Assembly (NCBI GenBank): GCA_947446635.1
Contig: CANFHF010000004.1
Location: 93,658 to 157,657, forward strand
Reading direction: 5' to 3'
Length of the DNA stretch: 64,000 nt
Source: Flavobacteriaceae bacterium
Lineage (GTDB): Bacteria; Bacteroidota; Bacteroidia; Flavobacteriales; Flavobacteriaceae
The translations under genes and the position numbers were made by a program. Of the stretch, positions 29,461 to 37,837 are shown one piece after another; the first letter of the stretch is position 1, and every line of letters starts with the position of its first letter. The notes below the pieces were generated by a model, which saw nothing but the letters and a program-made list of their open reading frames with translations, was not told the origin of the DNA and did not search any database.

Positions 29461-30123
29461 ATGATTCAAGCAAAAAAAATACATAAATATTACGACGAAC
29501 TTCATGTACTCAAAGGGGTCGATTTACACATACAAAAAGGAGAAATTGTTTCGATTGTAGGGGCTTCGGGTGCTGGAAAAACAACACTTTTGCAAATCCT
29601 TGGAACATTGGACAAACCAACAGTCGAAAGCGGAATAGAATTGCGCATCAACGACCAAGACATTCTAACAATGAACGACAAAACCTTGTCGAAATTCAGA
29701 AACTTGAATTTGGGTTTTATTTTCCAATTTCACCAATTATTACCGGAATTCACCGCCTTAGAAAATGTATGTATTCCTGCTTTTATTGCTAATAAATCAA
29801 GAAATGAAACCGAAGCTGAAGCTAAAAGATTACTCGAATATCTTGGACTTTCACACCGTATCAACCACAAGCCCAATGAGCTTTCAGGTGGCGAACAGCA
29901 ACGTGTGGCCGTCGCAAGGGCTTTAATCAATAAGCCTGCTATTATTTTTGCCGATGAGCCTTCTGGAAATCTCGACACACATTCTGCAGAAAATTTGCAC
30001 CAATTATTTTTTAAACTGCGGGATGAATTTGGACAAACTTTCGTCATTGTTACGCATAACGAAGAACTCGCTAATATGGCGGATCGGAAATTGGTTATGG
30101 TGAATGGGTTGATTAGTAATTAA
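29461..30123 (+). CDS. ABC transporter ATP-binding protein, LolD-like
   Basis: A 220-residue ATPase subunit. Walker A is GASGAGKT at 34-41, the signature LSGGEQQR at 141-148, Walker B IIFADEP at 161-167. The sequence belongs to the LolD/MacB group that drives mechanotransmission by FtsX-type permeases; no permease gene is adjacent. I prefer the ATG at 29461 ([13 protein letters not shown]) to the GTG at 29443. The next gene starts one base after its stop. Confidence 0.88.
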   Translation: MIQAKKIHKYYDELHVLKGVDLHIQKGEIVSIVGASGAGKTTLLQILGTLDKPTVESGIELRINDQDILTMNDKTLSKFRNLNLGFIFQFHQLLPEFTALENVCIPAFIANKSRNETEAEAKRLLEYLGLSHRINHKPNELSGGEQQRVAVARALINKPAIIFADEPSGNLDTHSAENLHQLFFKLRDEFGQTFVIVTHNEELANMADRKLVMVNGLISN

Positions 30124-30124
30124 A

Positions 30125-30889
30125 ATGACAAACCCCGAACTCAAAACCTTTCTTGACGAAAAAGTCACTCAATACAATACGCTTGATTTTATCGAAAGTG
30201 ACCCTGTACAAATTCCTCATTTATTTTCTTTGAAAGAAGATATTGAAATTGCAGGATTTCTATCGGCTACCATTGCTTGGGGCAACCGCAAAATGATTGT
30301 CAAAAACTCCCATAAAATGATGGATTTGATGGGGAATTCTCCTTACGATTTCGTCCTAAACCACCAAGAGCAACATCTAGAAAAACTAGAAAAATTTGTA
30401 CATAGAACATTCAATGGGCAGGATTTAATAGGTTTTATCAAAAGTTTGAAAAACATCTACACCAATCATGGAGGACTTGAAGCTATTTTCACCAAACACC
30501 AAAAAGCCGATTCCCTTCAAAACGCTATTAGCGAATTTAAGAAAGTGTTTTTCGAAATAAACCACCTAAATCGGACCGAAAAACACGTTTCCGACCCAAG
30601 TAAAAATTCTTCTAGTAAACGAATAAATATGTACCTAAGATGGATGTGTCGCCAAGACAATAAAGGAGTTGATTTAGGGATTTGGAAGAGTATTTCGCCT
30701 TCAATCTTATCTTGTCCTCTGGATGTGCATTCAGGAAATGTAGCCAGAAAATTAGGCTTACTTACACGAAACCAAAACGACAGCAAAGCTTTGGCGGAAT
30801 TAGATAGTAAACTTAGAGAACTTGACCCAAATGATCCCGTAAAATATGATTTTGCATTGTTTGGATTAGGGGTTTTTGAGGGGTTTTAA
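30125..30889 (+). CDS. TIGR02757 family protein
   Basis: A 254-residue protein of the TIGR02757 family, common in Bacteroidetes and without a known function. Landmarks are FLSATIAWGNRKMI near 48-61, FLVLNHQE-like helices, NMYLRWMCRQDNKGVDLGIW near 163-182 and the final PVKYDFALFGLGV. The length is usual for the family. It follows the LolD-like gene by a single base, so they are probably co-translated. The helical pattern with DPVDYDFALFGLG recalls DNA glycosylase-like helical bundles, but I do not claim that activity. Confidence 0.8.
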   Translation: MTNPELKTFLDEKVTQYNTLDFIESDPVQIPHLFSLKEDIEIAGFLSATIAWGNRKMIVKNSHKMMDLMGNSPYDFVLNHQEQHLEKLEKFVHRTFNGQDLIGFIKSLKNIYTNHGGLEAIFTKHQKADSLQNAISEFKKVFFEINHLNRTEKHVSDPSKNSSSKRINMYLRWMCRQDNKGVDLGIWKSISPSILSCPLDVHSGNVARKLGLLTRNQNDSKALAELDSKLRELDPNDPVKYDFALFGLGVFEGF

Positions 30890-30921
30890 CACTGGCTGGT
30901 AAACTGTTGTATTATTAGATT

Positions 30922-31803
30922 TCAAATACGTTTTACCGCTGAAGCAATGAGGTCGTCTATGTTTATTATGTTAGACTGGTGGGGAATAGTATTGCAGGTG
31001 ATGATAGCTTCAGCTCCAGCAGCCGACAAATTTGCATAGGCATTGTCAGCAAAAATTCCGTGGATACCAATACAAACAGGTTTACGCATTCCTACTTTTT
31101 TTAAATGGCCTATAGTGGTAATCATTGTACTCGCCGTCGATATGATATCATCTACTAAAACTGGGGTGTGTGCTATATATTTATCAACATTAGGCACGGT
31201 AATTTCCACATTTTCGTCGCCTATTCTCGTTTTCTCAAGAATCAGAAAAGGGAGGTTATTATAATGCGCTACTTCAGTAACCCATTGGGTGCTTTCGGCA
31301 TCAGGGCCAATTAAAATGGGTTGATCAACATTTTCAAAGATCCACTTTGAAACAAGAGCATCCGTATGTATCGTGGTTGTTGGAATAGAGTATATTTCAG
31401 ATAGTGTGTTTCTTCTGTGAAGGTGTGGATCAAGAGTAAGGATTGAATCCAAAAAAAGGGAAAGAAGTTTGGCAAAATAGGCTGAAGTAATTCCTTCACC
31501 TCTTTCAAAACGCTTGTCTTGGCGCATATAAGCCAAATAAGGTGCAATAAGATGTACCGATTGGGCTCCCAATTCCTTTGCGGTTTGTGCCAAATAATAT
31601 AAGGGTACTATTTTAGCATCAGGATAATCTAAAGTACAGACCAAAAATACTTGTTTATGCTGTACATCCGATTCAATTCTAATATAGGTTTCTCCGTCCG
31701 GAAATTGCCTAATCATTACTTTTCCCAACTCCGCAAAGCCTTTTTTTACTAACGATTGTGTCAGCACTTCATTATTTGGTAAGGCAAAAAATATTTTTTC
31801 CAT
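30922..31803 (-). CDS. Ribose-phosphate pyrophosphokinase-like protein
   Basis: A 293-residue PRPP synthetase homologue, about 15-20 residues shorter than standard Prs. Present are FPDGE (34-38), DPHLHR (125-130), the flexible-loop KTR (191-193) and the PRPP loop VDDIISTAST (217-226). Standard bacterial Prs reads DPHxxQ and DDMIDTAGT, so this is a divergent paralogue, and a housekeeping prs is expected elsewhere. It begins 2 bases after the AMP-phosphorylase-like gene, which points to a joint role in nucleotide sugar-phosphate turnover. Confidence 0.85.
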   Translation of the reverse strand: MEKIFFALPNNEVLTQSLVKKGFAELGKVMIRQFPDGETYIRIESDVQHKQVFLVCTLDYPDAKIVPLYYLAQTAKELGAQSVHLIAPYLAYMRQDKRFERGEGITSAYFAKLLSLFLDSILTLDPHLHRRNTLSEIYSIPTTTIHTDALVSKWIFENVDQPILIGPDAESTQWVTEVAHYNNLPFLILEKTRIGDENVEITVPNVDKYIAHTPVLVDDIISTASTMITTIGHLKKVGMRKPVCIGIHGIFADNAYANLSAAGAEAIITCNTIPHQSNIINIDDLIASAVKRI

Positions 31804-31805
31804 CT

Positions 31806-33308
31806 TTAGGTAATTTTGATAATCGAATTTGCCGATTCGAGATAATCAACCGCATATTGTAATTCGCCTTCCGTCTCGGAATAAATTGTGTATAACGTCT
31901 GACCTAATTCGACATTAGTTCCGAGGGATGCAACAAAATAAATCCCTGCCGAAGGTGATTGGGGAGCGCCAGCAAGCTTAGCGATCTTTGCCAATCTTCT
32001 GTTATCAATAGAAATAACGGTTCCGGTAATTTTAGATTTGATTTCAGTTTTGAATTTGGCAAAAACCGGTTCTTTAAACCCCCCTTGGGCATCGCAAATA
32101 CTTATAAATTTATCGTAAGCTTTGGTACTTTCTAGAATTTTTTTGGCTTCCAAAAAACCCTTTCCTTTTTCAATCTGACCCGATAATTCGAGTAAAGCAC
32201 CTGCAATTTCTAATGATTTTTCTTTTAAATCTTTTGGGGCGGCATCCTGATTTCTTAAAACCGAAAGCACGTCCATCGCTTCTAATGAAGGGCCAATTCC
32301 TCTTCCTACAGGCTGTGAACCATCGCTAATCAAAACCGCAACCTTTAGCTTTATGGCTTCGCCAACGGCTTGGAAATAGTATTGCAATTTAAGGGCCTCA
32401 TCATGGCTTCTGACTTTTGCTGTTGGTCCAAAGGGGATATCAATAACTACATGCGTGGAACCTACCGCCCCTTTTTTGGAAAGCACTGAGGCAATCATTT
32501 GCCCGGCACTATCAACATCTAAGGCTTTTTCGATTGTAATGAGAATATCATCGGCAGGACTTAAACGTGCTAATCGCCCCCAAGCTAAGCATCCACCCTC
32601 CTTAATTACTACTTCTTTTATTTTTTCGATTGATAGATTTACGGTGGTCATCGTTTCCATTGTATCGGCTGTTCCTGCAGGTGAAGTGATGGAACGAGAT
32701 GATATTTTAGGAATAGTCAAGCCTGCGGTTGCGATAATAGCGACCACGATTGGTGTGGTGCGATTTCCAGGCACGCCTCCTACGGAATGTTTGTCGGCAA
32801 TGATTTTTCTATCCCATGTTAATTTGGATCCCGAAACAATCATTGCTTTGGTAAGCCAAGTAATTTCTTCTAAATCTAGATTATCGCCGGCACAACCAGC
32901 AATAAAAGCGGCTATTTCGATATCTGAATAAAGACCATTAGTTATGTCATTAATGATTTTATAAAAAGCGACTTCATTAATCTTTTTATGGGCCATTTTG
33001 GCGCGAACATCACTTAAGGAGTCTAGTGGTTTAAGATGGGAAATATTGATCCAATCACCATCAATGACGCCTAGACGCCTTAATGCGACATCGGAAAGTG
33101 CCGCTTCATTGACTTTTAATAAATCAGAATGTACAACGTTTAGCGTTGCGATTATCGTTTTTTTGTTGTGATGAATTACAAGCCGTGTTAGTGCCGTGAA
33201 ACCCTCAGAACGACAAATAGCACAATCGCTTCTAATAAAAATAATATTCTCGTAATAGGTGTCAATTCCAAGAGATTTTACTTTTAAAGTATTGGACTGC
33301 TGTTCCAT
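31806..33308 (-). CDS. Thymidine phosphorylase family, AMP-phosphorylase type
   Basis: A 500-residue protein with an N-terminal beta domain of about 85 residues, then the phosphorylase core. The segments DKHSVGGVPGNRTTP (172-186) and KISSRSITSPAGTADTMET (201-219) are typical of archaeal AMP phosphorylases, which release adenine and ribose-1,5-bisphosphate from AMP; bacterial DeoA is shorter (about 440) and lacks the N-terminal domain. It forms a two-gene unit with the PRPP-synthetase-like gene. No ribose-1,5-bisphosphate isomerase or RuBisCO is in the window, so the full archaeal pathway is not supported here. Confidence 0.85.
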   Translation of the reverse strand: MEQQSNTLKVKSLGIDTYYENIIFIRSDCAICRSEGFTALTRLVIHHNKKTIIATLNVVHSDLLKVNEAALSDVALRRLGVIDGDWINISHLKPLDSLSDVRAKMAHKKINEVAFYKIINDITNGLYSDIEIAAFIAGCAGDNLDLEEITWLTKAMIVSGSKLTWDRKIIADKHSVGGVPGNRTTPIVVAIIATAGLTIPKISSRSITSPAGTADTMETMTTVNLSIEKIKEVVIKEGGCLAWGRLARLSPADDILITIEKALDVDSAGQMIASVLSKKGAVGSTHVVIDIPFGPTAKVRSHDEALKLQYYFQAVGEAIKLKVAVLISDGSQPVGRGIGPSLEAMDVLSVLRNQDAAPKDLKEKSLEIAGALLELSGQIEKGKGFLEAKKILESTKAYDKFISICDAQGGFKEPVFAKFKTEIKSKITGTVISIDNRRLAKIAKLAGAPQSPSAGIYFVASLGTNVELGQTLYTIYSETEGELQYAVDYLESANSIIKIT

Positions 33309-33375
33309 TATTAGGATTTATATTATTAATCAATCTTTAGGCGCTAACTCTAATCTGTCATTTAACGGGTTTAAG

Positions 33376-33408
33376 AAAAAAAGCCTATAGGGGAAGTTTC
33401 TATAGGCT
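33376..33408 (-). terminator. Terminator of the metal-binding protein gene
   Basis: On the minus strand AGCCTATAG pairs with CTATAGGCT around a 9-base loop and is followed by T7. Confidence 0.88.
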
Positions 33409-33425
33409 AATTGTAATTTTAAGTG

Positions 33426-33782
33426 TTATTTATGATTTTCGCAGTCTTTTTTGTGATTCATTTTAGCTCTATTCTTGTGACATTTAGGGCATTTTCCAGG
33501 TTTGGTAGAAGTAGAGCTGTCTATTTTACAAACATATCTTGATTCAGCAGCAGATGAAGGACTTCCTTTCATTTTAGAACCATATTTTGGCCTAGTTGAT
33601 TTTACCATTTTCATTCCACATTTACCACAATCTTCTTCATTCATACTCATTTCTTGAGGGTGCATCGGGCAGGAATACCATACTTTTTGATGTTCTTCTT
33701 TTGAAGGCTTCTCTGTTTCTTGAGCTGATATTGATGAACTAACAGCTAAAAATGCGCTTAGCGCGATTAGTAATGTTTTCAT
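33426..33782 (-). CDS. Secreted heavy-metal-binding domain protein
   Basis: A 118-residue protein with a signal peptide (cleavage probably after SISA at 20). The mature part has the heavy-metal-binding domain motif WYSCPMHPQEMSMNEEDCGKCGMKM (about 31-56), as found in copper efflux proteins of the CusB/CopA neighbourhood. A second Cys-rich stretch follows near 84-104 with CPKC. Likely a periplasmic Cu or Zn binding protein. No transporter or metalloregulator is adjacent. A strong hairpin and 11-base spaced repeats occur upstream (33825-33899). Confidence 0.8.
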   Translation of the reverse strand: MKTLLIALSAFLAVSSSISAQETEKPSKEEHQKVWYSCPMHPQEMSMNEEDCGKCGMKMVKSTRPKYGSKMKGSPSSAAESRYVCKIDSSTSTKPGKCPKCHKNRAKMNHKKDCENHK

Positions 33783-33824
33783 TTTTCTATAGTTTTAAGT
33801 TAAACATGTAAGTATAAAGTTATG

Positions 33825-33899
33825 CTATTATTTTGCTTACTAATCTTAAAAAAATCTTAAAATTATCATTTTAGTGAGCAAAATAGTAGTCTTTTTTTT
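33825..33899 (+). terminator. Orphan 19-bp hairpin with T run
   Basis: Arms 33825-33843 and 33871-33889 pair over 19 bp with two G-U pairs, and T8 follows at 33892-33899 on the plus strand. The 27-base loop holds the repeat TCTTAAAA twice, 11 bases apart (33844, 33855). No plus-strand gene precedes it, so it may end an unseen small RNA, or act upstream of the metal-binding gene on the other strand. Confidence 0.55.
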
Positions 33900-34016
33900 A
33901 ATAGAATTAAAATAGTTTTATACACCATATCTGTCGATTTAAGAATAAAAATTTGAAATAAATATTTCATACATTCGGATTTTATTTAAAATATTCACAA
34001 AAACAGAAAAAAAGGT

Positions 34017-34046
34017 TTTGTTATTTTATAAAAAAATGTACTTTTG
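34017..34046 (+). promoter_or_regulatory. Promoter of the threonine operon
   Basis: TTTG at 34017-34020, spacer 18, TACTTTTG at 34039-34046. The leader peptide ATG begins 9 bases later, so the transcript would have almost no 5' UTR. Confidence 0.7.
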
Positions 34047-34055
34047 AAAACTCTT

Positions 34056-34154
34056 ATGACAAACAACAGAAATACATATAATTCTTCGATAACAACTCAA
34101 AATTGGGTTTCCGTTTCTGTTACGTTTACTGCTACAACAACTACTACCCTTTAG
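34056..34154 (+). CDS. Threonine operon leader peptide
   Basis: A 32-codon open frame from ATG 34056 to TAG 34152-34154, starting MTNNRNTYN and ending FTATTTTTL. Eleven of 32 codons are Thr, including five consecutive ones (codons 27-31, ACA ACA ACT ACT ACC), directly before thrA-thrB-thrC. This is the composition expected of an attenuator control peptide. It sits 9 bases after a consensus promoter box. Its stop codon abuts a terminator-like hairpin, and part of its coding sequence can pair with the 3' arm of that hairpin. One Ile codon (ATA) is present, so response to threonine alone is more likely than to threonine and isoleucine. Confidence 0.85.
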   Translation: MTNNRNTYNSSITTQNWVSVSVTFTATTTTTL

Positions 34155-34189
34155 GGGTATATCTTTTCACATATAATCCAATTTTTTTA
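34099..34189 (+). promoter_or_regulatory. Threonine attenuator: terminator and competing pairing
   Basis: Terminator form: GG (34156-34157) and TATAT (34158-34162) pair with ATATA (34171-34175) and CC (34178-34179), with a 2-base bulge and an 8-base loop, followed by T7 (34182-34188). Competing form: 34099-34109 (AAAATTGGGTT) pairs with 34175-34185 (AATCCAATTTT) over 11 positions including one G-U, which removes the 3' arm and the T run. A ribosome stalled at the Thr codons would also cover the 5' arm of the terminator. I inferred this by hand; no folding program was run. Confidence 0.7.
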
Positions 34190-34258
34190 CTTCTTTTCCG
34201 AGATGAAGAGAGTTCATAGGTGTATAAAAAATAGTGCATTTTAAATAAAAAAAACAAA

Positions 34259-36706
34259 ATGAAAGTATTAAAATTTGGCGGAACTTCAGTTGCCAATTCC
34301 CAAAATATAAAACTCGTATTAGATATAGTTCTTAATAAAGCAAAACAAGATAAAATTATCGTAGTTGTTTCTGCTTTTACAAAAGTAACCGATTTATTAG
34401 TTCTTGCTTCTCAAAAAGCCGCTTCAAATAACGAAAGCTTCAAGGAAGTGGTAGGCGAAATCGAGAAAAAACATTTAGATGCCATTAAGGAATTAATTCC
34501 CGTAAGCGAGCAAAGTAGCGCTTTAAGTCATATCAAAAGAATAATCAACCACTTGGAAACATTGCTTGACGGTTGTTTTTTACTTGGTGAATTATCCCCA
34601 AGAACCTCTGATACCATTTTGAGTTTTGGCGAATTGTTATCTTCATATATTATTGCAGAAGCCTTCAAACAACAAGACAAAAATTGTGGGTATAAAGACA
34701 GTCGCGAATTAATCAAAACCAATAATAACTTTGGTAAGGCTGCGGTAAACTTTGAAATTACAAATCCATTAATTGCAGAATATTTTGCATCGAATGATGC
34801 TCAAATAGTGGTTGTACCTGGTTTTATTTCTTCCTCCTTAGACGGAATTGGCACTACTCTAGGTCGTGGTGGATCGGATTATACTGCTGCAATTATCGCT
34901 GCGGCTTTGGATGCATCCGAATTAGAAATTTGGACTGATGTAAATGGAATGTTTACTGCCAACCCAAAAATCGTAAAACAAGCCCAACCAATTGCTACTA
35001 TTTCGTATCAAGAAGCCATGGAATTGTCACATTTTGGTGCTAAAGTTTTGTATCCGCCAACAATCCAACCTGTTTTAAGAAAAAATATTCCTATTCTTAT
35101 CAAGAATACTTTCGAGCCTCAAGCTGAAGGAACTTATATTTCGAATAAAGTAACCTCAAATACCAATCCTGTAAAAGGAATCAGTCATATTGATAATATC
35201 ACTTTGATTACCCTTGAAGGTCCAGGAATGATTGGTGTTGCGGGATCGTCAAAAAGACTTTTCGAAGTTTTGTCTCACGAAAATATCAATGTTATTTTTA
35301 TCACACAAGCTTCATCGGAGCATTCTATTTGTATTGGAATATTAAATTCTGATGTTGAAAATGCTGAAATCGCGATTAACAAAGCTTTTGGAACTGAAAT
35401 TGCTCAAAACAAAATCGATCCTTGTATTGTCGAAAAAAATCTTTGCATTATTGCTTTGGTTGGCGAAAACATGAAAAATCACCAAGGTTTAAGCGGAAGA
35501 ATGTTTAGCACTTTGGGGAAAAATAACGTGAATATCCGCGCTATTGCACAAGGAGCTTCTGAACGAAATATTTCGGCTGTTATCAACGAAAGAGATGTTA
35601 AAAAAGCATTGAATACCCTACACGAAAACTTTTTTGAAGAAAATACAAAACAGTTAAATTTATTCGTAATGGGAGTTGGAAATGTAGGCGAGAAATTCAT
35701 CGAACAAATCAACCATCAAAAGAAATTCCTAAAAGAAAATCTTAAAATAAATGTTAGAGTTGCTGCCGTTTCTAATTCTAGAAAAATGCTTTTCGACGAA
35801 GAAGGAATTTCATTGAAAGACTGGAAATCACTTTTGGAAAATGGAGAAACGGCTAATAAAGAAGCTTTCATTTCAAAAGTGGCATCACTAAATTTACGTA
35901 ATAGTATTTTTGTGGATATCACAGCAAATCAAAATGTTTCTGAAACCTACGAGCAGTATTTGAAACAAAATATAGCGGTGGTTACTTGTAATAAAATTGC
36001 CTGTTCCTCCGCTTATGAAAATTACAAAAAACTAAAAAATCTATCCCGTCAATTTAATGCACCTTTCTTGTTTGAAACTAATGTTGGAGCAGGATTGCCA
36101 ATTATTGATACGGTTAAAAACCTAATTGCTTCAGGAGATAAAGTCAACAAAATACAAGCCGTTTTATCCGGAAGTTTGAACTTTATTTTTAACAATTTCG
36201 ACGAAAATAATTCTTTTCACGATGTGGTTAAAGAGGCAGGAGTTCAAGGTTTTACAGAACCAGATCCAAAAATTGATTTAAGCGGTGTGGATGTTGCCAG
36301 AAAGATTTTAATTCTTATTCGCGAAAGCGGATACCAAATGGAAATCGAAGACATTACCAATAAATCATTTATGCCTGCCGAATGTTTGGCAACAACAAAT
36401 AACGTCGATTTCTTCGCTTCCTTAAAAACCCATGCGGCCCATTTCGAGAATTTGTTGAAAGAAGCTAAATCAAAAGATTGTCGTTTAAAATACGTGGCGA
36501 CTTTCGAAAACGGAAAAGCAAGCGTAGGTTTAGAATTCATCCCGAGAGAAAGTCCATTCTATAATTTAGAAGGAAAAGACAATATTGTACAATTTTATAC
36601 AGACCGTTATATCGACCAACCTTTATTGATAAAAGGTGCTGGAGCGGGTGCTGCGGTAACTGCGTCGGGGATTTTTGCCGATGTAATTCGTGTTGGAAAC
36701 ATGTAA
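34259..36706 (+). CDS. thrA: Bifunctional aspartokinase / homoserine dehydrogenase
   Basis: An 815-residue fusion of aspartate kinase (KFGGTSVAN at 4-12; substrate segment GRGGSDYTA near 202) with two ACT regions (about 315-460) and homoserine dehydrogenase (NAD loop GVGNVGEKF near 471). It performs the first and third steps from aspartate to threonine, and the ACT region is the usual site of threonine inhibition. It is the first structural gene of thrA-thrB-thrC, 104 bases downstream of the leader peptide stop; the start follows an A-rich stretch. Confidence 0.95.
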   Translation: MKVLKFGGTSVANSQNIKLVLDIVLNKAKQDKIIVVVSAFTKVTDLLVLASQKAASNNESFKEVVGEIEKKHLDAIKELIPVSEQSSALSHIKRIINHLETLLDGCFLLGELSPRTSDTILSFGELLSSYIIAEAFKQQDKNCGYKDSRELIKTNNNFGKAAVNFEITNPLIAEYFASNDAQIVVVPGFISSSLDGIGTTLGRGGSDYTAAIIAAALDASELEIWTDVNGMFTANPKIVKQAQPIATISYQEAMELSHFGAKVLYPPTIQPVLRKNIPILIKNTFEPQAEGTYISNKVTSNTNPVKGISHIDNITLITLEGPGMIGVAGSSKRLFEVLSHENINVIFITQASSEHSICIGILNSDVENAEIAINKAFGTEIAQNKIDPCIVEKNLCIIALVGENMKNHQGLSGRMFSTLGKNNVNIRAIAQGASERNISAVINERDVKKALNTLHENFFEENTKQLNLFVMGVGNVGEKFIEQINHQKKFLKENLKINVRVAAVSNSRKMLFDEEGISLKDWKSLLENGETANKEAFISKVASLNLRNSIFVDITANQNVSETYEQYLKQNIAVVTCNKIACSSAYENYKKLKNLSRQFNAPFLFETNVGAGLPIIDTVKNLIASGDKVNKIQAVLSGSLNFIFNNFDENNSFHDVVKEAGVQGFTEPDPKIDLSGVDVARKILILIRESGYQMEIEDITNKSFMPAECLATTNNVDFFASLKTHAAHFENLLKEAKSKDCRLKYVATFENGKASVGLEFIPRESPFYNLEGKDNIVQFYTDRYIDQPLLIKGAGAGAAVTASGIFADVIRVGNM

Positions 36707-36785
36707 TTTAGTTGAGCGTCATTAGTTGATGGTTGATGGATAAAATCAACTGACAACCAACAAAAATCAACCAAAACAAAAAATT

Positions 36786-37706
36786 ATGAATGAAATAAAA
36801 ATATTTTGCCCTGCAACAATCGCTAATCTTTCTTGTGGATTTGACGTTTTAGGACTTTGTTTAGCTACTGCGGGAGATGAAATGATCATACGTAAATCGG
36901 CTATAAAAGGTGTTCGTATCACTAAAATTGTAGGTGCCAATTTGCCATTGGAAACCGAAAATAATGTTGCTGGAGTTGCGGCTTTAGCCATGTTAGAGGA
37001 AGTGGAAACGGAATTTGGTTTTGAAATCGAAATCTACAAACACATCAAAGCCGGAAGCGGAATCGGAAGTAGCGCTGCCAGTTCTGCAGGAGCTGTTTTT
37101 GGAATCAACGAATTATTGGGACAACCTTTTACACGAAAAGAATTGGTAAAATTTGCCATGCAAGGTGAAAAATTAGCCAGTGGAAATGCCCATGCCGATA
37201 ATGTTGCTCCCTGTTTATTAGGTGGATTTACTTTGGTACGATGCTCGAATCCTTTGGATATCGTTAAAATTGAAAGCCCTTCCGAATTATATGCAACGGT
37301 AGTTCATCCTCAAATTGAGTTGAAAACATCGGATGCGCGTTCGGTATTAAAACAAACCGTTTCCCTAAAAAGTGCCATTACCCAATGGGGAAATGTGGGC
37401 GGATTAGTGGCCGGTTTATACACGAATGATTACGAATTAATCGGTCGTTCTTTGCACGATGAAATCATCGAACCCGTTCGTAGCATGCTAATTCCTGGTT
37501 TCGATTTAATAAAGAAAACCGCTTACGAAAACGGAGCTTTAGGTTCTGGAATCTCAGGTTCAGGCCCTTCTATTTTTGCATTAAGCAAAGGAAAAGAAAC
37601 TGCCGATAAAATTGCTGCCGCCATGAGCGCTGTATATGACGAAATAAATTTGCCTTATGAAATTCACGTTTCCAAAGTGAATGCAGAAGGAATAAGTATA
37701 ATATAA
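36786..37706 (+). CDS. thrB: Homoserine kinase
   Basis: A 306-residue GHMP kinase that phosphorylates homoserine. The ATP loop is GSGIGSSAASS at 90-100; the N-terminal segment CPATIANLSCGFDVLGLCL (8-26) and the C-terminal GSGISGSGPSIFAL are typical. Middle gene of the operon, 79 bases after thrA. Confidence 0.95.
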   Translation: MNEIKIFCPATIANLSCGFDVLGLCLATAGDEMIIRKSAIKGVRITKIVGANLPLETENNVAGVAALAMLEEVETEFGFEIEIYKHIKAGSGIGSSAASSAGAVFGINELLGQPFTRKELVKFAMQGEKLASGNAHADNVAPCLLGGFTLVRCSNPLDIVKIESPSELYATVVHPQIELKTSDARSVLKQTVSLKSAITQWGNVGGLVAGLYTNDYELIGRSLHDEIIEPVRSMLIPGFDLIKKTAYENGALGSGISGSGPSIFALSKGKETADKIAAAMSAVYDEINLPYEIHVSKVNAEGISII

Positions 37707-37837
37707 AAATTATTTAAGATTTATGATTAACGATTTATGACCCGAGAGCTTGCTCGAAAAGGCGAAGCAATGCAGATGTAACCCAAGTTGCTAAAAAATC
37801 AAAAATTGTTAATCCTCAATATTCAATCTAAAATCAA

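Noticed and set aside
30922..33308. Complete archaeal pentose bisphosphate pathway
   Set aside because: The isomerase and RuBisCO are absent in the window; only the phosphorylase and a Prs homologue are present.
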